DNA from: Chimaeribacter californicus
GTDB taxonomy: Bacteria; Pseudomonadota; Gammaproteobacteria; Enterobacterales; Enterobacteriaceae
Length of the DNA: 64,000 bases
Assembly: GCF_002858675.1 (NCBI RefSeq)
Contig: NZ_PJZF01000009.1
Span: 62,001 to 126,000, forward strand
Reading direction: 5' to 3'
The translations under genes were made by a program, and so were the position numbers. The notes beneath the pieces were generated by a model. That model was given only the letters and a program-made list of their open reading frames with translations, did not search any database and was not told the DNA's origin. Below, piece by piece: positions 28,797 through 40,030 of this stretch (its first letter is position 1; every line of letters starts with the position of its first letter).

Positions 28797-31484
28797 TTAA
28801 GCGATGGTGCGTTGGATCTCGATGGTTTCGAAGACTTCGATCATGTCGCCGGTACGAACGTCATTATAGTTCTTCACGCCGATACCACACTCCATGCCGT
28901 TACGCACTTCGCTGACGTCATCTTTGAAGCGGCGCAGGGATTCCAGCTCGCCTTCATAGATAACCACGTTTTCGCGCAGTACACGGATCGGGCTGTGACG
29001 CTTGATGATCCCTTCGGTAACCATACAACCGGCAATCGCACCAAATTTCGGCGATTTGAATACATCACGCACTTCGGCCAGGCCGATGATCTGCTGTTTG
29101 TATTCCGGTGCCAACATACCGCTCATCGCCTGTTTCACTTCGTCGATCAGGTCGTAGATCACGGAGTAGTAACGCAGGTCGAGGCTTTCAGCATCGATAA
29201 CGCGGCGGGCAGAGGCATCAGCACGCACGTTAAAGCCAATGACGATGGCGTTGGATGCTGCGGCCAGGGTCGCGTCGGTTTCGGTGATACCGCCCACGCC
29301 AGAACCCACAATCTTCACCTTCACTTCGTCGGTGGAGAGCTTCATCAGGGAGTCGGCAATCGCTTCTACAGAACCTTGAACGTCAGCTTTAAAGACGATA
29401 TTCAGCTCAGATACTTCGCCTTCGGTCATGTTAGCAAACATGTTTTCCAGCTTGGATTTCTGCTGACGTGCCAGTTTGACTTCGCGGAATTTGCCCTGAC
29501 GATAGAGTGCCACTTCACGGGCTTTCTTCTCGTCACGGACTACGGTTGCTTCGTCACCCGCTGCCGGTACACCGGACAGGCCCAGGATCTCAACCGGAAT
29601 GGACGGACCCGCAGAGTTGATCTCACGGCCCAGCTCATCACGCATCGCACGTACACGGCCATATTCAAAGCCACACAGCACGATATCGCCCTTGTTGAGG
29701 GTACCTTCACGCACCAGCACCGTTGCAACCGGGCCACGGCCTTTGTCCAGGAAGGATTCGATAACCACACCGCTCGCCATACCGTTACGGATAGCTTTCA
29801 GCTCCAGAACTTCAGCCTGCAGCAGGATGGCGTCCAGCAGTTCATCAATACCGGTACCCGCTTTGGCGGAAACGTGCATGAACTGAGATTCGCCGCCCCA
29901 CTCTTCCGGCATAACACCGTACTGGGAGAGTTCATGCTTAACGCGATCCGGATCGGCTTCTGGTTTGTCGATTTTGTTAACCGCAACCACAATCGGCACA
30001 TTGGCCGCTTTGGCGTGCTGAATAGCTTCGATCGTTTGTGGCATCACGCCGTCATCGGCAGCCACAACCAGAACAACGATGTCGGTCGCCTGGGCACCAC
30101 GGGCACGCATTGCAGTAAACGCAGCGTGGCCCGGGGTATCCAGGAAGGTGATCATGCCGTTTTCGGTTTCAACATGATAAGCACCGATGTGCTGGGTAAT
30201 GCCGCCTGCTTCACCGGCTGCAACTTTCGTTGAGCGGATGTAGTCAAGCAGAGAGGTTTTACCATGGTCAACGTGGCCCATGATGGTCACGACAGGTGCA
30301 CGGGATTCTGCACCGGCACCGGTGTCACGGTCACTCATCACCGCTTCTTCCAGTTCGTTTTCACGACGCAGGATAACTTTATGGCCCATCTCTTCAGCAA
30401 CCAGTTGTGCGGTTTCCTGATCGATGACCTGGTTGATGGTCGCCATAGCACCCAGTTTCATCATCGCTTTGATGACCTGAGAACCTTTGACTGCCATCTT
30501 GTTCGCGAGCTCAGCAACCGTCAGGGTCTCACCAATCACCACATCGCGGTTCACGGCCTGGGCCGGCTTGTTAAAGCCCTGCTGCAGGGTGCTTGGCTTA
30601 CGCTTACCTTTACCGCCACGGGTAACAGCGCGGGCCTCTTCACGATCGGCTTTGGATTCAGACAGCTTGCTGCCTTTCTTTTGCTTGGTCGATTTGCTGG
30701 TACGGACACGGCTGCGGCGCTCGCCTTCAACCTGACGATCGTTCTCGTCTTCCGCTTCGCGGGCATGGTGAGACGTGGTGACATGATAGTCAGCAGACTC
30801 GGATTCAGCAGGCTCAGCCGTTTCAGTCCATACGCCGGAGTCAGCCATTTTACGGGCTTCTTCTGCAACAAGACGGGCGTTCTCTTCAACCTTACGGCGT
30901 GCTTCGTCTTCTGCTTTGCGTTTAAGTTCGGCGGCCTCAGCCTCGCGTCGTGCTTTTTCTGTCTGAGCTGGCTTGGTCATTTCGTCGGTATGTTGATTAG
31001 TCACTTTTTCTTTTTCCGCTGCGTCACGCTTAGCTTTTTCAGCGGCCTCACGTTTGGCTTGCTCATCGGCTACACGCTTCGCTTTCTCTGCGGCCTCACG
31101 TTGAGCTTGCTCTTCTGCCAGGCGTCGTGCCTGCTCTTCCGCTTCGCGCCGTGCCTGCTCTTCCGCTTCAGCCTGAGCCTGTTCAGCCTCTGACGTGTCG
31201 CGTTTAACATAAGTGCGTTTCTTGCGGACCTCAATTTGCACCGATTTACTTTTACCGCCGGTGCTCGGGATATTCAGGGTACTACGCGTTTTGCGTTGCA
31301 ATGTCAGTTTATTTGACGCGCCGCCATTATCACGGTTCAGATGCGCCAGTAATGTCTCTTTCTCGTGCTGGGTCACAGAGTCCGCTTCGGATTTATTGAT
31401 CCCTGCATCAGCAAACTGCTGTACCAGGCGATCAACCGAAGTTTGGATCTCTGCGGCCAATGATTTTACGGTTACATCTGTCAT
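28797..31484 (-). CDS. infB: Translation initiation factor IF-2
   Basis: GTPase that places fMet-tRNA on the 30S subunit and promotes subunit joining. The 895-residue protein starts with a helical IF2N domain ([14 protein letters not shown]). A long, highly charged Ala/Glu/Lys/Arg-rich linker (about 95-270) and a second IF2N (about 315) follow. The G domain has [20 protein letters not shown] and NKIDKPEAD. Domains II-IV complete the protein. It lies 24 bp after nusA. Internal starts that make shorter forms in E. coli were not mapped here. Confidence 0.98.
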   Translation of the reverse strand: MTDVTVKSLAAEIQTSVDRLVQQFADAGINKSEADSVTQHEKETLLAHLNRDNGGASNKLTLQRKTRSTLNIPSTGGKSKSVQIEVRKKRTYVKRDTSEAEQAQAEAEEQARREAEEQARRLAEEQAQREAAEKAKRVADEQAKREAAEKAKRDAAEKEKVTNQHTDEMTKPAQTEKARREAEAAELKRKAEDEARRKVEENARLVAEEARKMADSGVWTETAEPAESESADYHVTTSHHAREAEDENDRQVEGERRSRVRTSKSTKQKKGSKLSESKADREEARAVTRGGKGKRKPSTLQQGFNKPAQAVNRDVVIGETLTVAELANKMAVKGSQVIKAMMKLGAMATINQVIDQETAQLVAEEMGHKVILRRENELEEAVMSDRDTGAGAESRAPVVTIMGHVDHGKTSLLDYIRSTKVAAGEAGGITQHIGAYHVETENGMITFLDTPGHAAFTAMRARGAQATDIVVLVVAADDGVMPQTIEAIQHAKAANVPIVVAVNKIDKPEADPDRVKHELSQYGVMPEEWGGESQFMHVSAKAGTGIDELLDAILLQAEVLELKAIRNGMASGVVIESFLDKGRGPVATVLVREGTLNKGDIVLCGFEYGRVRAMRDELGREINSAGPSIPVEILGLSGVPAAGDEATVVRDEKKAREVALYRQGKFREVKLARQQKSKLENMFANMTEGEVSELNIVFKADVQGSVEAIADSLMKLSTDEVKVKIVGSGVGGITETDATLAAASNAIVIGFNVRADASARRVIDAESLDLRYYSVIYDLIDEVKQAMSGMLAPEYKQQIIGLAEVRDVFKSPKFGAIAGCMVTEGIIKRHSPIRVLRENVVIYEGELESLRRFKDDVSEVRNGMECGIGVKNYNDVRTGDMIEVFETIEIQRTIA

Positions 31485-31508
31485 GCTGTTCCTTCCTGCT
31501 ACAGTTTA

Positions 31509-32996
31509 TTACGCATTGTCGCCGAACCAGCAGATATTACGTGCGGCCATGATCAGCTCGCCGGCTTGCGTATCGTCAAGCCCTTCAATATCTGACAGGT
31601 CGTCAACACCCTGCTCGGCAAGATCTTCCAGCGTACAAACCCCACGCGCAGCCAGTTTAAATGCCATGCTGCGTTCCAGACCAGCCAGGTTCAGCAGATC
31701 GTCAGCGGGTTGCTTATCGCCAAGACTCTCTTCCTGTGCCAGTGCCAGGGTGGTCAGTGCAGCTTTGGCGCGTTCGCGCAGCGCTTCTACTGTATCTTCG
31801 TCCAGACCGTCGATTTCCAGAAGTTCTTTCATTGGCACATAGGCCAACTCTTCAAGCGTAGAGAAACCTTCTTCCACCAGGACAGTCGCGAAATCTTCGT
31901 CAATATCGAGGTGTTTAGTGAAGGTATCGATAGCAGCATGCGCTTCAGCCTGATGTTTGGCCTGCAAGTCATCTGCCGTCATGACGTTCAGTTCCCAGCC
32001 ACTCAGTTGGGAAGCCAAACGTACGTTCTGGCCGTTACGGCCAATCGCCTGAGCCAGATTGCTGGCCTCTACGGCGATATCCATCGTGTGTCGATCTTCG
32101 TCAACCACAATTGACGCCACATCAGCCGGCGCCATCGCGTTAATGACGAATTGTGCCGGATTGTCATCCCACAACACGATATCAATGCGCTCACCGCCCA
32201 GTTCACTGGAAACAGCCTGAACACGCGCGCCACGCATACCGACGCAAGCACCCACCGGATCGATGCGCTTGTCATTGGTCTTCACAGCGATTTTTGCACG
32301 GGAACCCGGATCGCGGGCTGCCGCTTTAATTTCAATGACTTCTTCGCCAATTTCCGGCACTTCAATGCGGAACAGTTCAATCAGCATTTCCGGACGGGAA
32401 CGGCTGACAAACAGTTGCGCGCCTCGCGCTTCCGGACGTACGGCATACAGTACACCACGGATGCGGTCACCCGGACGGAAGTTTTCACGCGGCAGCATAT
32501 CTTCACGCAGAATAACAGCTTCAGCATTATTGCCCAAATCCAGGGAGATGCTGTCACGGTTTACTTTCTTCACGACGCCGGTGACGATTTCACCTTCCTG
32601 CTCACGGAATTGGTCAACCACCATCGCACGTTCCGCTTCACGGACTTTCTGTACGATAACCTGTTTTGCCGTCTGGGTGGTGATGCGGTCGAAGGTGACA
32701 GATTCAATCTGATCTTCAATATAGCCGCCTACATCAATAGACGGGTCTTCAAACTGGGCAGCATCACGGGTGATTTCACGCGTAGGTTGGGTGACTTCCT
32801 CGACAACCAACCAGCGGCGGAAGGTATCAAAATCCCCGGTTTTGCGGTCAATGCTGACGCGCACGTCAATTTCTTGCTCGTATTTTTTCTTTGTCGCCGT
32901 AGACAGTGCAGTTTCCAGCGCTTCAAAAATCTTTTCCCGCGGGAGGGCTTTTTCGTTCGAAACTGCTTCTACAACAGCCAGAATCTCTTTATTCAT
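31509..32996 (-). CDS. nusA: Transcription termination/antitermination factor NusA
   Basis: RNA polymerase-associated factor controlling pausing, termination and antitermination. The 495-residue protein has an N-terminal RNAP-binding domain, an S1 domain ([21 protein letters not shown]), two KH domains and two acidic C-terminal repeats (around 365-420 and 440-490). It starts 21 bp after rimP. Confidence 0.98.
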   Translation of the reverse strand: MNKEILAVVEAVSNEKALPREKIFEALETALSTATKKKYEQEIDVRVSIDRKTGDFDTFRRWLVVEEVTQPTREITRDAAQFEDPSIDVGGYIEDQIESVTFDRITTQTAKQVIVQKVREAERAMVVDQFREQEGEIVTGVVKKVNRDSISLDLGNNAEAVILREDMLPRENFRPGDRIRGVLYAVRPEARGAQLFVSRSRPEMLIELFRIEVPEIGEEVIEIKAAARDPGSRAKIAVKTNDKRIDPVGACVGMRGARVQAVSSELGGERIDIVLWDDNPAQFVINAMAPADVASIVVDEDRHTMDIAVEASNLAQAIGRNGQNVRLASQLSGWELNVMTADDLQAKHQAEAHAAIDTFTKHLDIDEDFATVLVEEGFSTLEELAYVPMKELLEIDGLDEDTVEALRERAKAALTTLALAQEESLGDKQPADDLLNLAGLERSMAFKLAARGVCTLEDLAEQGVDDLSDIEGLDDTQAGELIMAARNICWFGDNA

Positions 32997-33017
32997 CCTA
33001 GTTGCCTCATCCTAACT

Positions 33018-33470
33018 TTAAAAGTGGGGTACCAGGTTCGCTTTCTGGATGTTACTCAGCGCGAACACTTCATCTTTCCCATCCACAGTCACCGTGATCA
33101 TCTCACCATCGACAGCCTTGATAATACCCTGCCATTTACGACGGTTTTGCATTGCCATACGCAGGACAATGCTGACTTCTTCACCAAGATAACGGGTATA
33201 GTGTTCAGCGGTGAACATAGGACGATCAAGGCCCGGAGAGGAGACTTCCAGGTTGTAAGCCACAGTGATGGGATCTTCAACATCAAGCACTGCGCTCACC
33301 TGATGGCTTACATCAGCACAATCGTCGACATTGATGCCGTCTTCACTATCAATATAGATGCGTAGCGTTGATTGGCGACTACGGATGAATTCGATACCGA
33401 CCAGTTCATAGCCTAACGCTTCCACCGGCGCGGTAATCATCTCTGTCAATTTTTGCTCTAATGTGGACAA
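33018..33470 (-). CDS. rimP: Ribosome maturation factor RimP
   Basis: Needed for 30S subunit maturation. The product is 150 residues from a TTG start, giving [20 protein letters not shown] as in E. coli; GGGGGTGG lies just upstream. A second TTG at 33482 in frame would add four residues. [23 protein letters not shown] and VSSPGLDRP are family strings. It heads the nusA-infB part of the operon, behind two terminator-like attenuators. Confidence 0.95.
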   Translation of the reverse strand: MSTLEQKLTEMITAPVEALGYELVGIEFIRSRQSTLRIYIDSEDGINVDDCADVSHQVSAVLDVEDPITVAYNLEVSSPGLDRPMFTAEHYTRYLGEEVSIVLRMAMQNRRKWQGIIKAVDGEMITVTVDGKDEVFALSNIQKANLVPHF

Positions 33471-33487
33471 GCCCACCCCCAAGACAT

Positions 33488-33508
33488 AAAAAAAGGGCTT
33501 AATAGCCC
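33488..33508 (-). terminator. Attenuator 2 before rimP
   Basis: On the minus strand GGGCT, loop, AGCCC are followed by seven T, ending about 18 bases before the rimP start. Together with the upstream hairpin it should limit readthrough from the tRNA promoter into rimP-nusA-infB. Confidence 0.8.
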
Positions 33509-33530
33509 AGTGATTCTGTTGTCAAATAAC

Positions 33531-33558
33531 AAAAAACCCCGATAAATCGGGGCTTTTT
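33531..33558 (-). terminator. Attenuator 1 / metY terminator
   Basis: CCCCGA, loop TAAA, TCGGGG, with AAAAA before and TTTTTT after on the minus strand. This is a strong intrinsic terminator downstream of tRNA-fMet. The metY-nusA operon of E. coli also has tandem terminators here. Confidence 0.9.
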
Positions 33559-33682
33559 GTGACTGGACCCTATTTGCCGCAGTGCGGCTTCGGTGCACTT
33601 TCTGGCAAGAATTTTTTCAAATTGCCCTGAAAACACTGTTGACTCATTCACAGTATATTTGAAAAAAGACTTTAAGGGAAAG

Positions 33683-33759
<77 letters not shown>

Positions 33760-33775
33760 TCCGAAAACGTGGCGA

Positions 33776-33804
33776 ATACTACGCCGAAATTTGCGAAAAT
33801 GCAA
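33776..33804 (-). promoter_or_regulatory. metY-rimP-nusA operon promoter
   Basis: TTGCAT (33799-33804) and TAGTAT (33776-33781) on the minus strand with a 17-bp spacer, 17 bp before the tRNA 5' end, inside the 59-bp gap between the two tRNA genes. Confidence 0.8.
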
Positions 33805-33818
33805 ATCTATAAAAGGAT

Positions 33819-33905
33819 TGGTACCGAGGACGGGACTTGAACCCGTAAGCCCATGCGGGCACTACCACCTCAAGGTAGCGTGTCTACCAATTCCACCACC
33901 TCGGC
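33819..33905 (-). tRNA. leuU: tRNA-Leu (GAG)
   Basis: This is an 87-base class II tRNA with a long variable arm and encoded CCA. It starts GCCGAGGTGG, with the anticodon GAG in the loop CTTGAGG and TTCAAGT in the T-loop. It follows secG, as leuU does in E. coli. Confidence 0.98.
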
Positions 33906-33989
33906 ACTTTTTTTTAAATAACCGTCTTTGCTGCTTATACGCATTAACCGTTATTTGAAAAGCGTTTACTGCTGTTTGTGACGTTTCGC

Positions 33990-34322
33990 TTACTGCGGCA
34001 GGTCACTGTTCTGAGCCGGTGCTGCCGGTGCAGTTGTCTGCTCAGATTTTACTGGTTGACCCAGGTTTTCCCACTCACTGCCTTTATGGCTTTGGTTACT
34101 GCTCAGGTTGCCTAGGATCAGGCTGATGACGAAAAACAGTGTTGCCAGAATTGCCGTCATGCGGGTCATGAAGTTACCGGAGCCGCTTGAACCGAACAAT
34201 GTGGCTGAACCACCTGCTCCGAAAGAAGCGCCCATATCCGCACCTTTACCTTGCTGCAGCATAATCAGAGCCACAAGCCCTAACGCTACGATCAGGAAAA
34301 TAACCAGAAGAGCTTCGTACAT
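33990..34322 (-). CDS. secG: SecYEG translocon subunit SecG
   Basis: Small inner-membrane subunit of the SecYEG channel. The 110-residue protein has two transmembrane segments (about 3-22 and 54-73) separated by LQQGKGADMGASFGAGGSATLFGSSG, the conserved cytoplasmic loop. The polar tail is rich in Ala, Pro and Gln. It is followed by tRNA-Leu. Confidence 0.97.
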   Translation of the reverse strand: MYEALLVIFLIVALGLVALIMLQQGKGADMGASFGAGGSATLFGSSGSGNFMTRMTAILATLFFVISLILGNLSSNQSHKGSEWENLGQPVKSEQTTAPAAPAQNSDLPQ

Positions 34323-34419
34323 AAACGTACCTGTATCCTTGCGGCTTCACCGCATGCCAATTGCTTCGCACCAATTAAGCAGGTCAGGCTAACTCACTCA
34401 CCTACTGAAGCGGGTGTGA

Positions 34420-34448
34420 ATACTAACCAAAGGGAGCATAAGGCGCAA
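34420..34448 (-). promoter_or_regulatory. secG-leuU promoter
   Basis: TTGCGC (34443-34448) and TAGTAT (34420-34425) on the minus strand, 17 bp apart, about 97 bp before secG and downstream of the glmM terminator. Confidence 0.75.
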
Positions 34449-34515
34449 GGGCAATTTTTTATATCTGGTTTGATTGCGGAAAAAAACGCCAGACCATAAT
34501 GGATTACAGAAAATT

Positions 34516-34543
34516 GCCGGCCATACAGGGCGTAATGGCCGGC
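34516..34543 (-). terminator. glmM terminator
   Basis: GCCGGCCAT and ATGGCCGGC make a nine-bp stem 16 bp after the glmM stop. On the minus strand AATTTTCTG follows, a short T-tract. Confidence 0.75.
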
Positions 34544-34558
34544 AGATAATCACTATAC

Positions 34559-35896
34559 TCAGCCTGCAGCTTTTACCGCATCGGCTATACGGTTTGCCAG
34601 CGACTCGACCAGAATGGCATCCTCACCTTCAACCATGACGCGAATCAAAGGCTCAGTGCCCGATTTACGCAGCAGAACCCGGCCTTTACCTGCCAGCTGT
34701 TTCTCGACCTCTTCCGTCACTTTCATCACTTCAGGGGAATGCAGCGGATCATTTTCCCCGGCGAAACGCACATTCACCAGGATTTGCGGCAGCAGTTTCA
34801 TGCCGCTGCAGAGATCATGCAGGCTCATATGGTTACGCACCATCGCAGTGAGTACTTGCAAACCTGCTACAATGCCGTCTCCGGTCGTGGTTTTGTCCAG
34901 CAGGATTACATGCCCGGAATTTTCAGCGCCGATACGCCACCCTTTCTCCTGCATTTTCTCCAGCACATAACGGTCACCCACTTTGGCGCGCGCAAAGGGA
35001 ATGCCCAGCTGTTTCAATGCCAGCTCCAGCCCCATATTGCTCATCAGCGTACCGACAGCACCACCACGCAGTTGCCCCTGGCGAAGCCCCTCACGCGCAA
35101 TGATGTACAGGATTTGGTCACCATCTACTGTATTACCCTGATGGTCTACCATCATCACGCGGTCACCGTCACCATCCAGGGCCAGCCCAACATCCGCCTT
35201 TTCTGCCACCACGCGTTTTTGCAGCTCACGCACATCTGTTGCGCCGCATTTTTCATTGATGTTCATGCCATCAGGCTCACAGCCAATGGCAATCACTTTC
35301 GCGCCCAGCTCGCGCAGTACACTCGGGGCAATGTGATAAGTCGCACCATTGGCACAGTCCACCACGATTTTCAGCCCGCTCAGGCTTAACTCACTGGGGA
35401 AAGTCCCTTTGCAGAACTCAATGTAACGGCCGGCAGCATCAACGATACGGCTGGCTTTACCCAGTTCACTGGACTCCACACAGGTCAGCGGCTTTTCCAT
35501 TTCAGCTTCAATCGCTTCTTCCACATCATCCGGCAATTTCGCGCCATCAATGGAGAAAAATTTGATGCCGTTGTCATAGAATGGATTATGAGAAGCGGAG
35601 ATGACAATGCCAGCCTCGGCCCGGAAGGTACGGGTCAGATAGGCAACGGCCGGTGTGGGCATCGGCCCGGTAAAGGCAGCTGATAACCCTGCGGCAGCCA
35701 GGCCTGCTTCCAGAGCGGACTCCAGCATATAGCCTGAAATGCGCGTATCCTTTCCGATGATGATTTTCCGGGAACCATTGCGCGCCAGCACTTTACCTGC
35801 AGCCCAGCCCAGCTTCAGTACAAAATCAGGTGTAATAGGGCTCTGCCCTACTTTCCCGCGGATGCCATCAGTGCCAAAGTATTTACGGTTACTCAT
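34559..35896 (-). CDS. glmM: Phosphoglucosamine mutase
   Basis: Interconverts glucosamine-6-P and glucosamine-1-P for cell-wall and LPS synthesis. The 445-residue protein has the catalytic phosphoserine Ser102 in VISASHNPF. The metal loop is [12 protein letters not shown] and the sugar-binding loop is GAENSGHVI. The phosphate site is [15 protein letters not shown]. It is nine bp behind folP. Confidence 0.98.
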   Translation of the reverse strand: MSNRKYFGTDGIRGKVGQSPITPDFVLKLGWAAGKVLARNGSRKIIIGKDTRISGYMLESALEAGLAAAGLSAAFTGPMPTPAVAYLTRTFRAEAGIVISASHNPFYDNGIKFFSIDGAKLPDDVEEAIEAEMEKPLTCVESSELGKASRIVDAAGRYIEFCKGTFPSELSLSGLKIVVDCANGATYHIAPSVLRELGAKVIAIGCEPDGMNINEKCGATDVRELQKRVVAEKADVGLALDGDGDRVMMVDHQGNTVDGDQILYIIAREGLRQGQLRGGAVGTLMSNMGLELALKQLGIPFARAKVGDRYVLEKMQEKGWRIGAENSGHVILLDKTTTGDGIVAGLQVLTAMVRNHMSLHDLCSGMKLLPQILVNVRFAGENDPLHSPEVMKVTEEVEKQLAGKGRVLLRKSGTEPLIRVMVEGEDAILVESLANRIADAVKAAG

Positions 35897-35905
35897 AATC
35901 TCTTT

Positions 35906-36739
35906 TTAATCCTTCGCATAAAGTGTTGCTTCAACCACGCGCATTGCCTCAACCGTTTCTTTAACGTCATGCACCCGGATAATTTTGGCCCCTTTCATGG
36001 CGGCAATCACTGCACAGGCAACACTGCCGGAAACACGTTGTTCAGGAGGAATATTTAACAGCTGCCCCACCATCGATTTGCGCGACATCCCCACCAGAAG
36101 CGGCAAATTAAAATGATGCAGCTCGGACAAGCGGTTCAATAACTGATAATTGTGCGATAAATTCTTACCGAAACCAAAGCCCGGGTCGAGTACCAATTTT
36201 TCCCTGTCTATCCCTGCCTGTTCACAACGGGCAATATGATGCCGGAAGAAGGTGAAAACATCGCCCATTAAATCGTCATAATGTGGTGCCTGTTGCATGG
36301 TGGAGGGCTGCCCCTGCATATGCATCAGGCAAACCGGCAGCCCGGTTTTAGCCGCCGCGGCCAATGCACCCGGCTCCTGCAGAGATCGGACATCGTTAAT
36401 CAAATCTGCACCTGCTGCAGCGCTTGCAGTAATCACCGCAGGCTTTGAGGTATCGACTGAAATCCAGACATCAAAATAGCGGGCCAGTGCTTCAACTACC
36501 GGGATAACCCGATCCAGCTCCTCTTGCTCACTGACCTCTGCCGCGCCTGGCCGGGTGGATTCGCCCCCAACGTCAATCAGTGTGGCCCCGGCTTCAATCA
36601 TCGTTTGGGCATGGCGCAACGCACGTTCAGTGGTGTTATGTTTACCGCCATCTGAAAACGAGTCGGGCGTTACATTCAAAATCCCCATTACCTGTGGGTA
36701 AAGCAGGTTAAGTGAGCGGCTTCCTGCAGTCAGCTGCAT
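35906..36739 (-). CDS. folP: Dihydropteroate synthase
   Basis: Condenses pteridine diphosphate with p-aminobenzoate in folate synthesis and is the target of sulfonamides. The 277-residue protein shows GILNVTPDSFSDGG, DVGGESTRPGA, DPGFGFGK and KIIRVHDV, all characteristic of chromosomal DHPS. I see no disruption of these loops. It shares a unit with glmM and sits after the ftsH terminator. Confidence 0.97.
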   Translation of the reverse strand: MQLTAGSRSLNLLYPQVMGILNVTPDSFSDGGKHNTTERALRHAQTMIEAGATLIDVGGESTRPGAAEVSEQEELDRVIPVVEALARYFDVWISVDTSKPAVITASAAAGADLINDVRSLQEPGALAAAAKTGLPVCLMHMQGQPSTMQQAPHYDDLMGDVFTFFRHHIARCEQAGIDREKLVLDPGFGFGKNLSHNYQLLNRLSELHHFNLPLLVGMSRKSMVGQLLNIPPEQRVSGSVACAVIAAMKGAKIIRVHDVKETVEAMRVVEATLYAKD

Positions 36740-36777
36740 AGGTTGTTCTCCACCGTGTAGCGTATATAACAGACAAT

Positions 36778-36801
36778 AAAAAACCCCGGGCGAGCCCGGG
36801 G
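36778..36801 (-). terminator. Terminator between ftsH and folP
   Basis: CCCCGGG, loop CGAG (CTCG on the minus strand), CCCGGGG, followed on the minus strand by six T. It ends most ftsH transcripts; folP-glmM would need readthrough or a weak own promoter. Confidence 0.88.
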
Positions 36802-36840
36802 TTAGTATGTAGCAAACAGCATGTCAGGCAGGCGTGAAAC

Positions 36841-38772
36841 TTACTTGTCGCCCAGCTGTTCAAACATGGTGTTGCCGGGGTTTGCTGTGCGCGGGTCATC
36901 AACCGGTGTTGGGGCTTTAGGAGAGCCGCCATCATTCGAGTTGTTTTTTACCGCGTCATCCCAACCAGCCGGCGGACGCACATCTTTACGGTTCATCAGG
37001 TCATCAATCTGTGGCGCGTCGATGGTTTCATACTTCATCAGTGCATCTTTCATAGAATGCAGGATATCCATGTTTTCCATCAACAGCGAACGGGCACGCA
37101 CATAGTTGCGCTCAATCAGGGATTTTACTTCCTGGTCGATGATACGTGCTGTTTCATCAGACATATGTTTGGCTTTTGCTACTGAGCGACCCAAGAACAC
37201 TTCGCCTTCTTCTTCCGCATACAGCAGTGGCCCCAGCTTCTCAGAGAAGCCCCATTGGGTCACCATGTTACGCGCAATTGACGTCGCAACTTTGATGTCA
37301 TTTGACGCACCGGTAGAGACTTTTTCCGGCCCGTAGATGATCTCTTCTGCCAGACGGCCGCCGTACAGCGTAGAAATCTGGCTTTCCAGTTTCTGACGGC
37401 TGGCACTGATCGCATCGCCTTCCGGCAGGAAGAAGGTCACACCCAGCGCTCGGCCACGTGGAATGATCGTCACTTTATGCACCGGATCATGCTCGGGCAC
37501 CAGGCGGCCAATAATGGCGTGTCCGGCTTCATGGTAGGCCGTAGACTCTTTCTGCGACTCCGTCATCACCATGGAGCGGCGTTCTGCACCCATCATGATC
37601 TTGTCTTTGGCTTTCTCGAATTCCACCATCGACACCACACGCTTACTGCCGCGTGCAGCAAACAGCGCTGCTTCGTTGACCAGGTTAGCCAGATCAGCAC
37701 CAGAGAAGCCTGGCGTACCGCGCGCAATCACAGATGCATCAACATCCGGTGACAGCGGCACGCGGCGCATGTGAACTTTCAGGATCTGTTCACGGCCACG
37801 CACATCCGGCAGGCCAACCACGACCTGGCGGTCGAAACGGCCCGGACGCAGTAATGCAGGGTCCAGTACGTCAGGACGGTTCGTCGCAGCAATGACGATA
37901 ATCCCTTCATTGCCTTCGAAGCCATCCATCTCTACCAGCATCTGGTTCAGCGTTTGCTCACGCTCATCGTGGCCCCCGCCCAGACCTGCGCCACGCTGGC
38001 GACCTACGGCATCAATTTCATCGATAAAGATGATGCAAGGTGCTGCTTTCTTCGCCTGTTCAAACATATCACGGACGCGGGAAGCACCCACCCCCACGAA
38101 CATTTCAACAAAGTCAGAACCGGAAATGGTAAAGAACGGCACTTTGGCTTCGCCCGCGATCGCTTTCGCCAGCAAGGTTTTACCGGTCCCCGGCGGCCCT
38201 ACCATCAAAACGCCTTTCGGAATTTTACCGCCCAGTTTCTGGAAACGGCTCGGTTCACGCAGGTAATCTACCAGTTCACTGACCTCTTCTTTCGCTTCGT
38301 CGCAACCGGCAACATCAGAGAAAGTGGTTTTGATCTGGTCTTCTGTCAGCATGCGGGCCTTACTTTTGCCAAAGGACATAGCGCCTTTGCCACCGCCGCC
38401 CTGCATTTGTCGCATGAAGAAGATCCAGACCCCAATCAGCAACAGCATCGGGAACCAGGAGATAAAGATAGAAGCCAGCAAACTCGGTTCTTCCGGCGGT
38501 TCACCAACAACTTTCACATTTTTGGTTAACAGGGTATCCAGTAATTTTGGATCGTTAACAGGAAGATAAGTCGTGTATCGGTTACTGTCTTTCTTGGTAA
38601 CGTTGATTTCACGTCCGTTGATACGTGCTTCACGAATCTGGTCTTGGGTCAATTCGGACATGAAGGTAGAATAATCTACCCTACGGCCATTCGACTCGCT
38701 GGGCCCAAAGCTCTGGAACACAGACATCAGCACAACTGCGATGACCAACCAGAGAATTAGGTTTTTCGCCAT
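36841..38772 (-). CDS. ftsH: ATP-dependent zinc metalloprotease FtsH
   Basis: Membrane-bound AAA protease that degrades sigma-32, LpxC and misassembled membrane proteins. Two N-terminal transmembrane segments flank a periplasmic domain. The Walker A is GPPGTGKT, Walker [12 protein letters not shown], the [21 protein letters not shown] and the zinc site HEAGH. Start MAKNLILW at 38772 gives 643 residues. An in-frame TTG three codons earlier has the better-spaced GAGG, so the start is not certain. It is 56 bp after rlmE. Confidence 0.97.
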   Translation of the reverse strand: MAKNLILWLVIAVVLMSVFQSFGPSESNGRRVDYSTFMSELTQDQIREARINGREINVTKKDSNRYTTYLPVNDPKLLDTLLTKNVKVVGEPPEEPSLLASIFISWFPMLLLIGVWIFFMRQMQGGGGKGAMSFGKSKARMLTEDQIKTTFSDVAGCDEAKEEVSELVDYLREPSRFQKLGGKIPKGVLMVGPPGTGKTLLAKAIAGEAKVPFFTISGSDFVEMFVGVGASRVRDMFEQAKKAAPCIIFIDEIDAVGRQRGAGLGGGHDEREQTLNQMLVEMDGFEGNEGIIVIAATNRPDVLDPALLRPGRFDRQVVVGLPDVRGREQILKVHMRRVPLSPDVDASVIARGTPGFSGADLANLVNEAALFAARGSKRVVSMVEFEKAKDKIMMGAERRSMVMTESQKESTAYHEAGHAIIGRLVPEHDPVHKVTIIPRGRALGVTFFLPEGDAISASRQKLESQISTLYGGRLAEEIIYGPEKVSTGASNDIKVATSIARNMVTQWGFSEKLGPLLYAEEEGEVFLGRSVAKAKHMSDETARIIDQEVKSLIERNYVRARSLLMENMDILHSMKDALMKYETIDAPQIDDLMNRKDVRPPAGWDDAVKNNSNDGGSPKAPTPVDDPRTANPGNTMFEQLGDK

Positions 38773-38828
38773 GTCACTCAAGGGATTAACCTCATATTAC
38801 AACTGTGTTAACAAACAGCGTTAGGGTA

Positions 38829-39458
38829 CTACAGTTTGCGCCCTGTCGCTACGATGTACACTTCCCGCGACCGTGCCCGGGAAGCGTCTGGCTTACGAAT
38901 CTTAACCTTCGTAAACAGAGAGCGGATTTCGCGCAAATACGCATCAAACCCATCTCCCTGAAACACCTTCACCAGGAAACTTCCCCCTGGCGCCAGTACA
39001 TCACGACACATATCCAGCGCTAATTCAACCAGATACATCGATTTAGGAATATCGACAGCCGGAGTACCACTCATATTCGGGGCCATATCAGACATGACCA
39101 CCTGAACTTTCTTGTCGCCTACGCGTTGTAACAGCGCATCCAACACCATTGGATCACGAAAATCCCCCTGGAGGAAATCGACACCAACAATAGGATCCAT
39201 CGGTAAAATATCACAGGCAATAATGCGCCCGCTTCCGCCAATCTGGGTCACGACATACTGTGACCACCCACCCGGAGCCGCGCCTAAATCCACTACGGTC
39301 ATACCCGGTTTGAAGAGTTTGTCGCTTTGTTGTATCTCATCAAGTTTAAACCAGGCACGTGAGCGTAGCCCTTTTTTCTGTGCCTGCAGGACATATTTAT
39401 CGCTAAAGTGTTCCTGTAACCAGCGGCTGGAGCTGGCAGAACGCTTTTTATTGGTCAT
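38829..39458 (-). CDS. rlmE: 23S rRNA 2'-O-ribose methyltransferase RlmE
   Basis: Heat-shock-induced methyltransferase for U2552 of 23S rRNA. The 209-residue protein has the SAM motif [13 protein letters not shown]. The catalytic tetrad context is seen in [18 protein letters not shown] and [13 protein letters not shown]. It is first in the rlmE-ftsH operon. Confidence 0.97.
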   Translation of the reverse strand: MTNKKRSASSSRWLQEHFSDKYVLQAQKKGLRSRAWFKLDEIQQSDKLFKPGMTVVDLGAAPGGWSQYVVTQIGGSGRIIACDILPMDPIVGVDFLQGDFRDPMVLDALLQRVGDKKVQVVMSDMAPNMSGTPAVDIPKSMYLVELALDMCRDVLAPGGSFLVKVFQGDGFDAYLREIRSLFTKVKIRKPDASRARSREVYIVATGRKL

Positions 39459-39574
39459 CGGTTTTCCAACTATCCTGATTTTAAGCCTGTTTTACAGGCT
39501 CTTAGAGACATACTATTGATTGCTTAGCGTACGGCAGCGGCGGAGAGGCAGATACCGGGTTGGTGATAGACCTG

Positions 39575-39602
39575 AGATGGCGGTAGAATGACCCGTTTTC
39601 AA
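39575..39602 (-). promoter_or_regulatory. Candidate sigma-32 heat-shock promoter of rlmE-ftsH
   Basis: On the minus strand TTGAAA (39597-39602), a 14-bp spacer and CGCCATCT (39575-39582) resemble the sigma-32 consensus CTTGAAA-N13/14-CCCCATNT. It lies about 120 bp before rlmE. The E. coli homologue operon is under sigma-32. Confidence 0.55.
39584..39589 (+). promoter_or_regulatory. Probable -10 element of yhbY
   Basis: TAGAAT on the plus strand, 36 bp before the yhbY start. A weak TTGGTG -35 candidate sits 18 bp upstream. It overlaps the candidate sigma-32 promoter on the other strand. Confidence 0.5.
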
Positions 39603-39625
39603 TCCCAACCTAAGCAAAAAATACG

Positions 39626-39919
39626 ATGAATCTGAATAACAAACAAAAACAGCACCTGAAAGGCCTGGCGCATCCGTTAAAACCGGTCGTTATGCTGGGT
39701 AATAACGGGCTCACCGAAGGGGTGCTGGCCGAGATCGAGCAGGCGCTTGCGCATCATGAACTGATTAAAGTGAAGATCGCTGCTGAAGAGCGCGAAACCA
39801 AGACTCTGATCGTTGATGCGATTGTGCGTGAAACTGGCGCGGCTAACGTGCAAGTTATCGGGAATATTCTGGTTCTCTATCGTCCATCCGACGATCGGAA
39901 AATCAGTTTACCGCGTTAA
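39626..39919 (+). CDS. yhbY: Ribosome-assembly RNA-binding protein YhbY
   Basis: Small CRS1-YhbY (CRM) domain protein associated with pre-50S ribosomes. The 97-residue protein shows LKGLAHPLKPVVMLGNNGLT, with the family GxxG-type loop (GNNG), and LVLYRPS at the end. It is divergent from rlmE and convergent with greA. Confidence 0.96.
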   Translation: MNLNNKQKQHLKGLAHPLKPVVMLGNNGLTEGVLAEIEQALAHHELIKVKIAAEERETKTLIVDAIVRETGAANVQVIGNILVLYRPSDDRKISLPR

Positions 39920-39963
39920 GCTTCCCACGTTTACTGAAAAGGTGCCATGTGCACTGCTCTGAT

Positions 39964-39986
39964 AAAAGGCCGCATGCGGCCTTTTT
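39964..39986 (+). terminator. Bidirectional terminator between yhbY and greA
   Basis: AAAAGGCCGC, AT, GCGGCCTTTTT. A and T runs on both sides allow use in both directions. Confidence 0.88.
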
Positions 39987-40030
39987 CTTATCTTTACAAA
40001 TGTAGCGGGATTGTAAGCATCCGGACAGCG

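Noticed and set aside
28812-30233. 473-codon open frame on the plus strand
   Set aside because: Antisense to infB; a by-product of codon bias in the highly expressed IF-2 gene.
32151-33365. 404-codon open frame on the plus strand spanning the nusA-rimP junction
   Set aside because: Antisense to two conserved genes and crossing their boundary; no domain or start signal.
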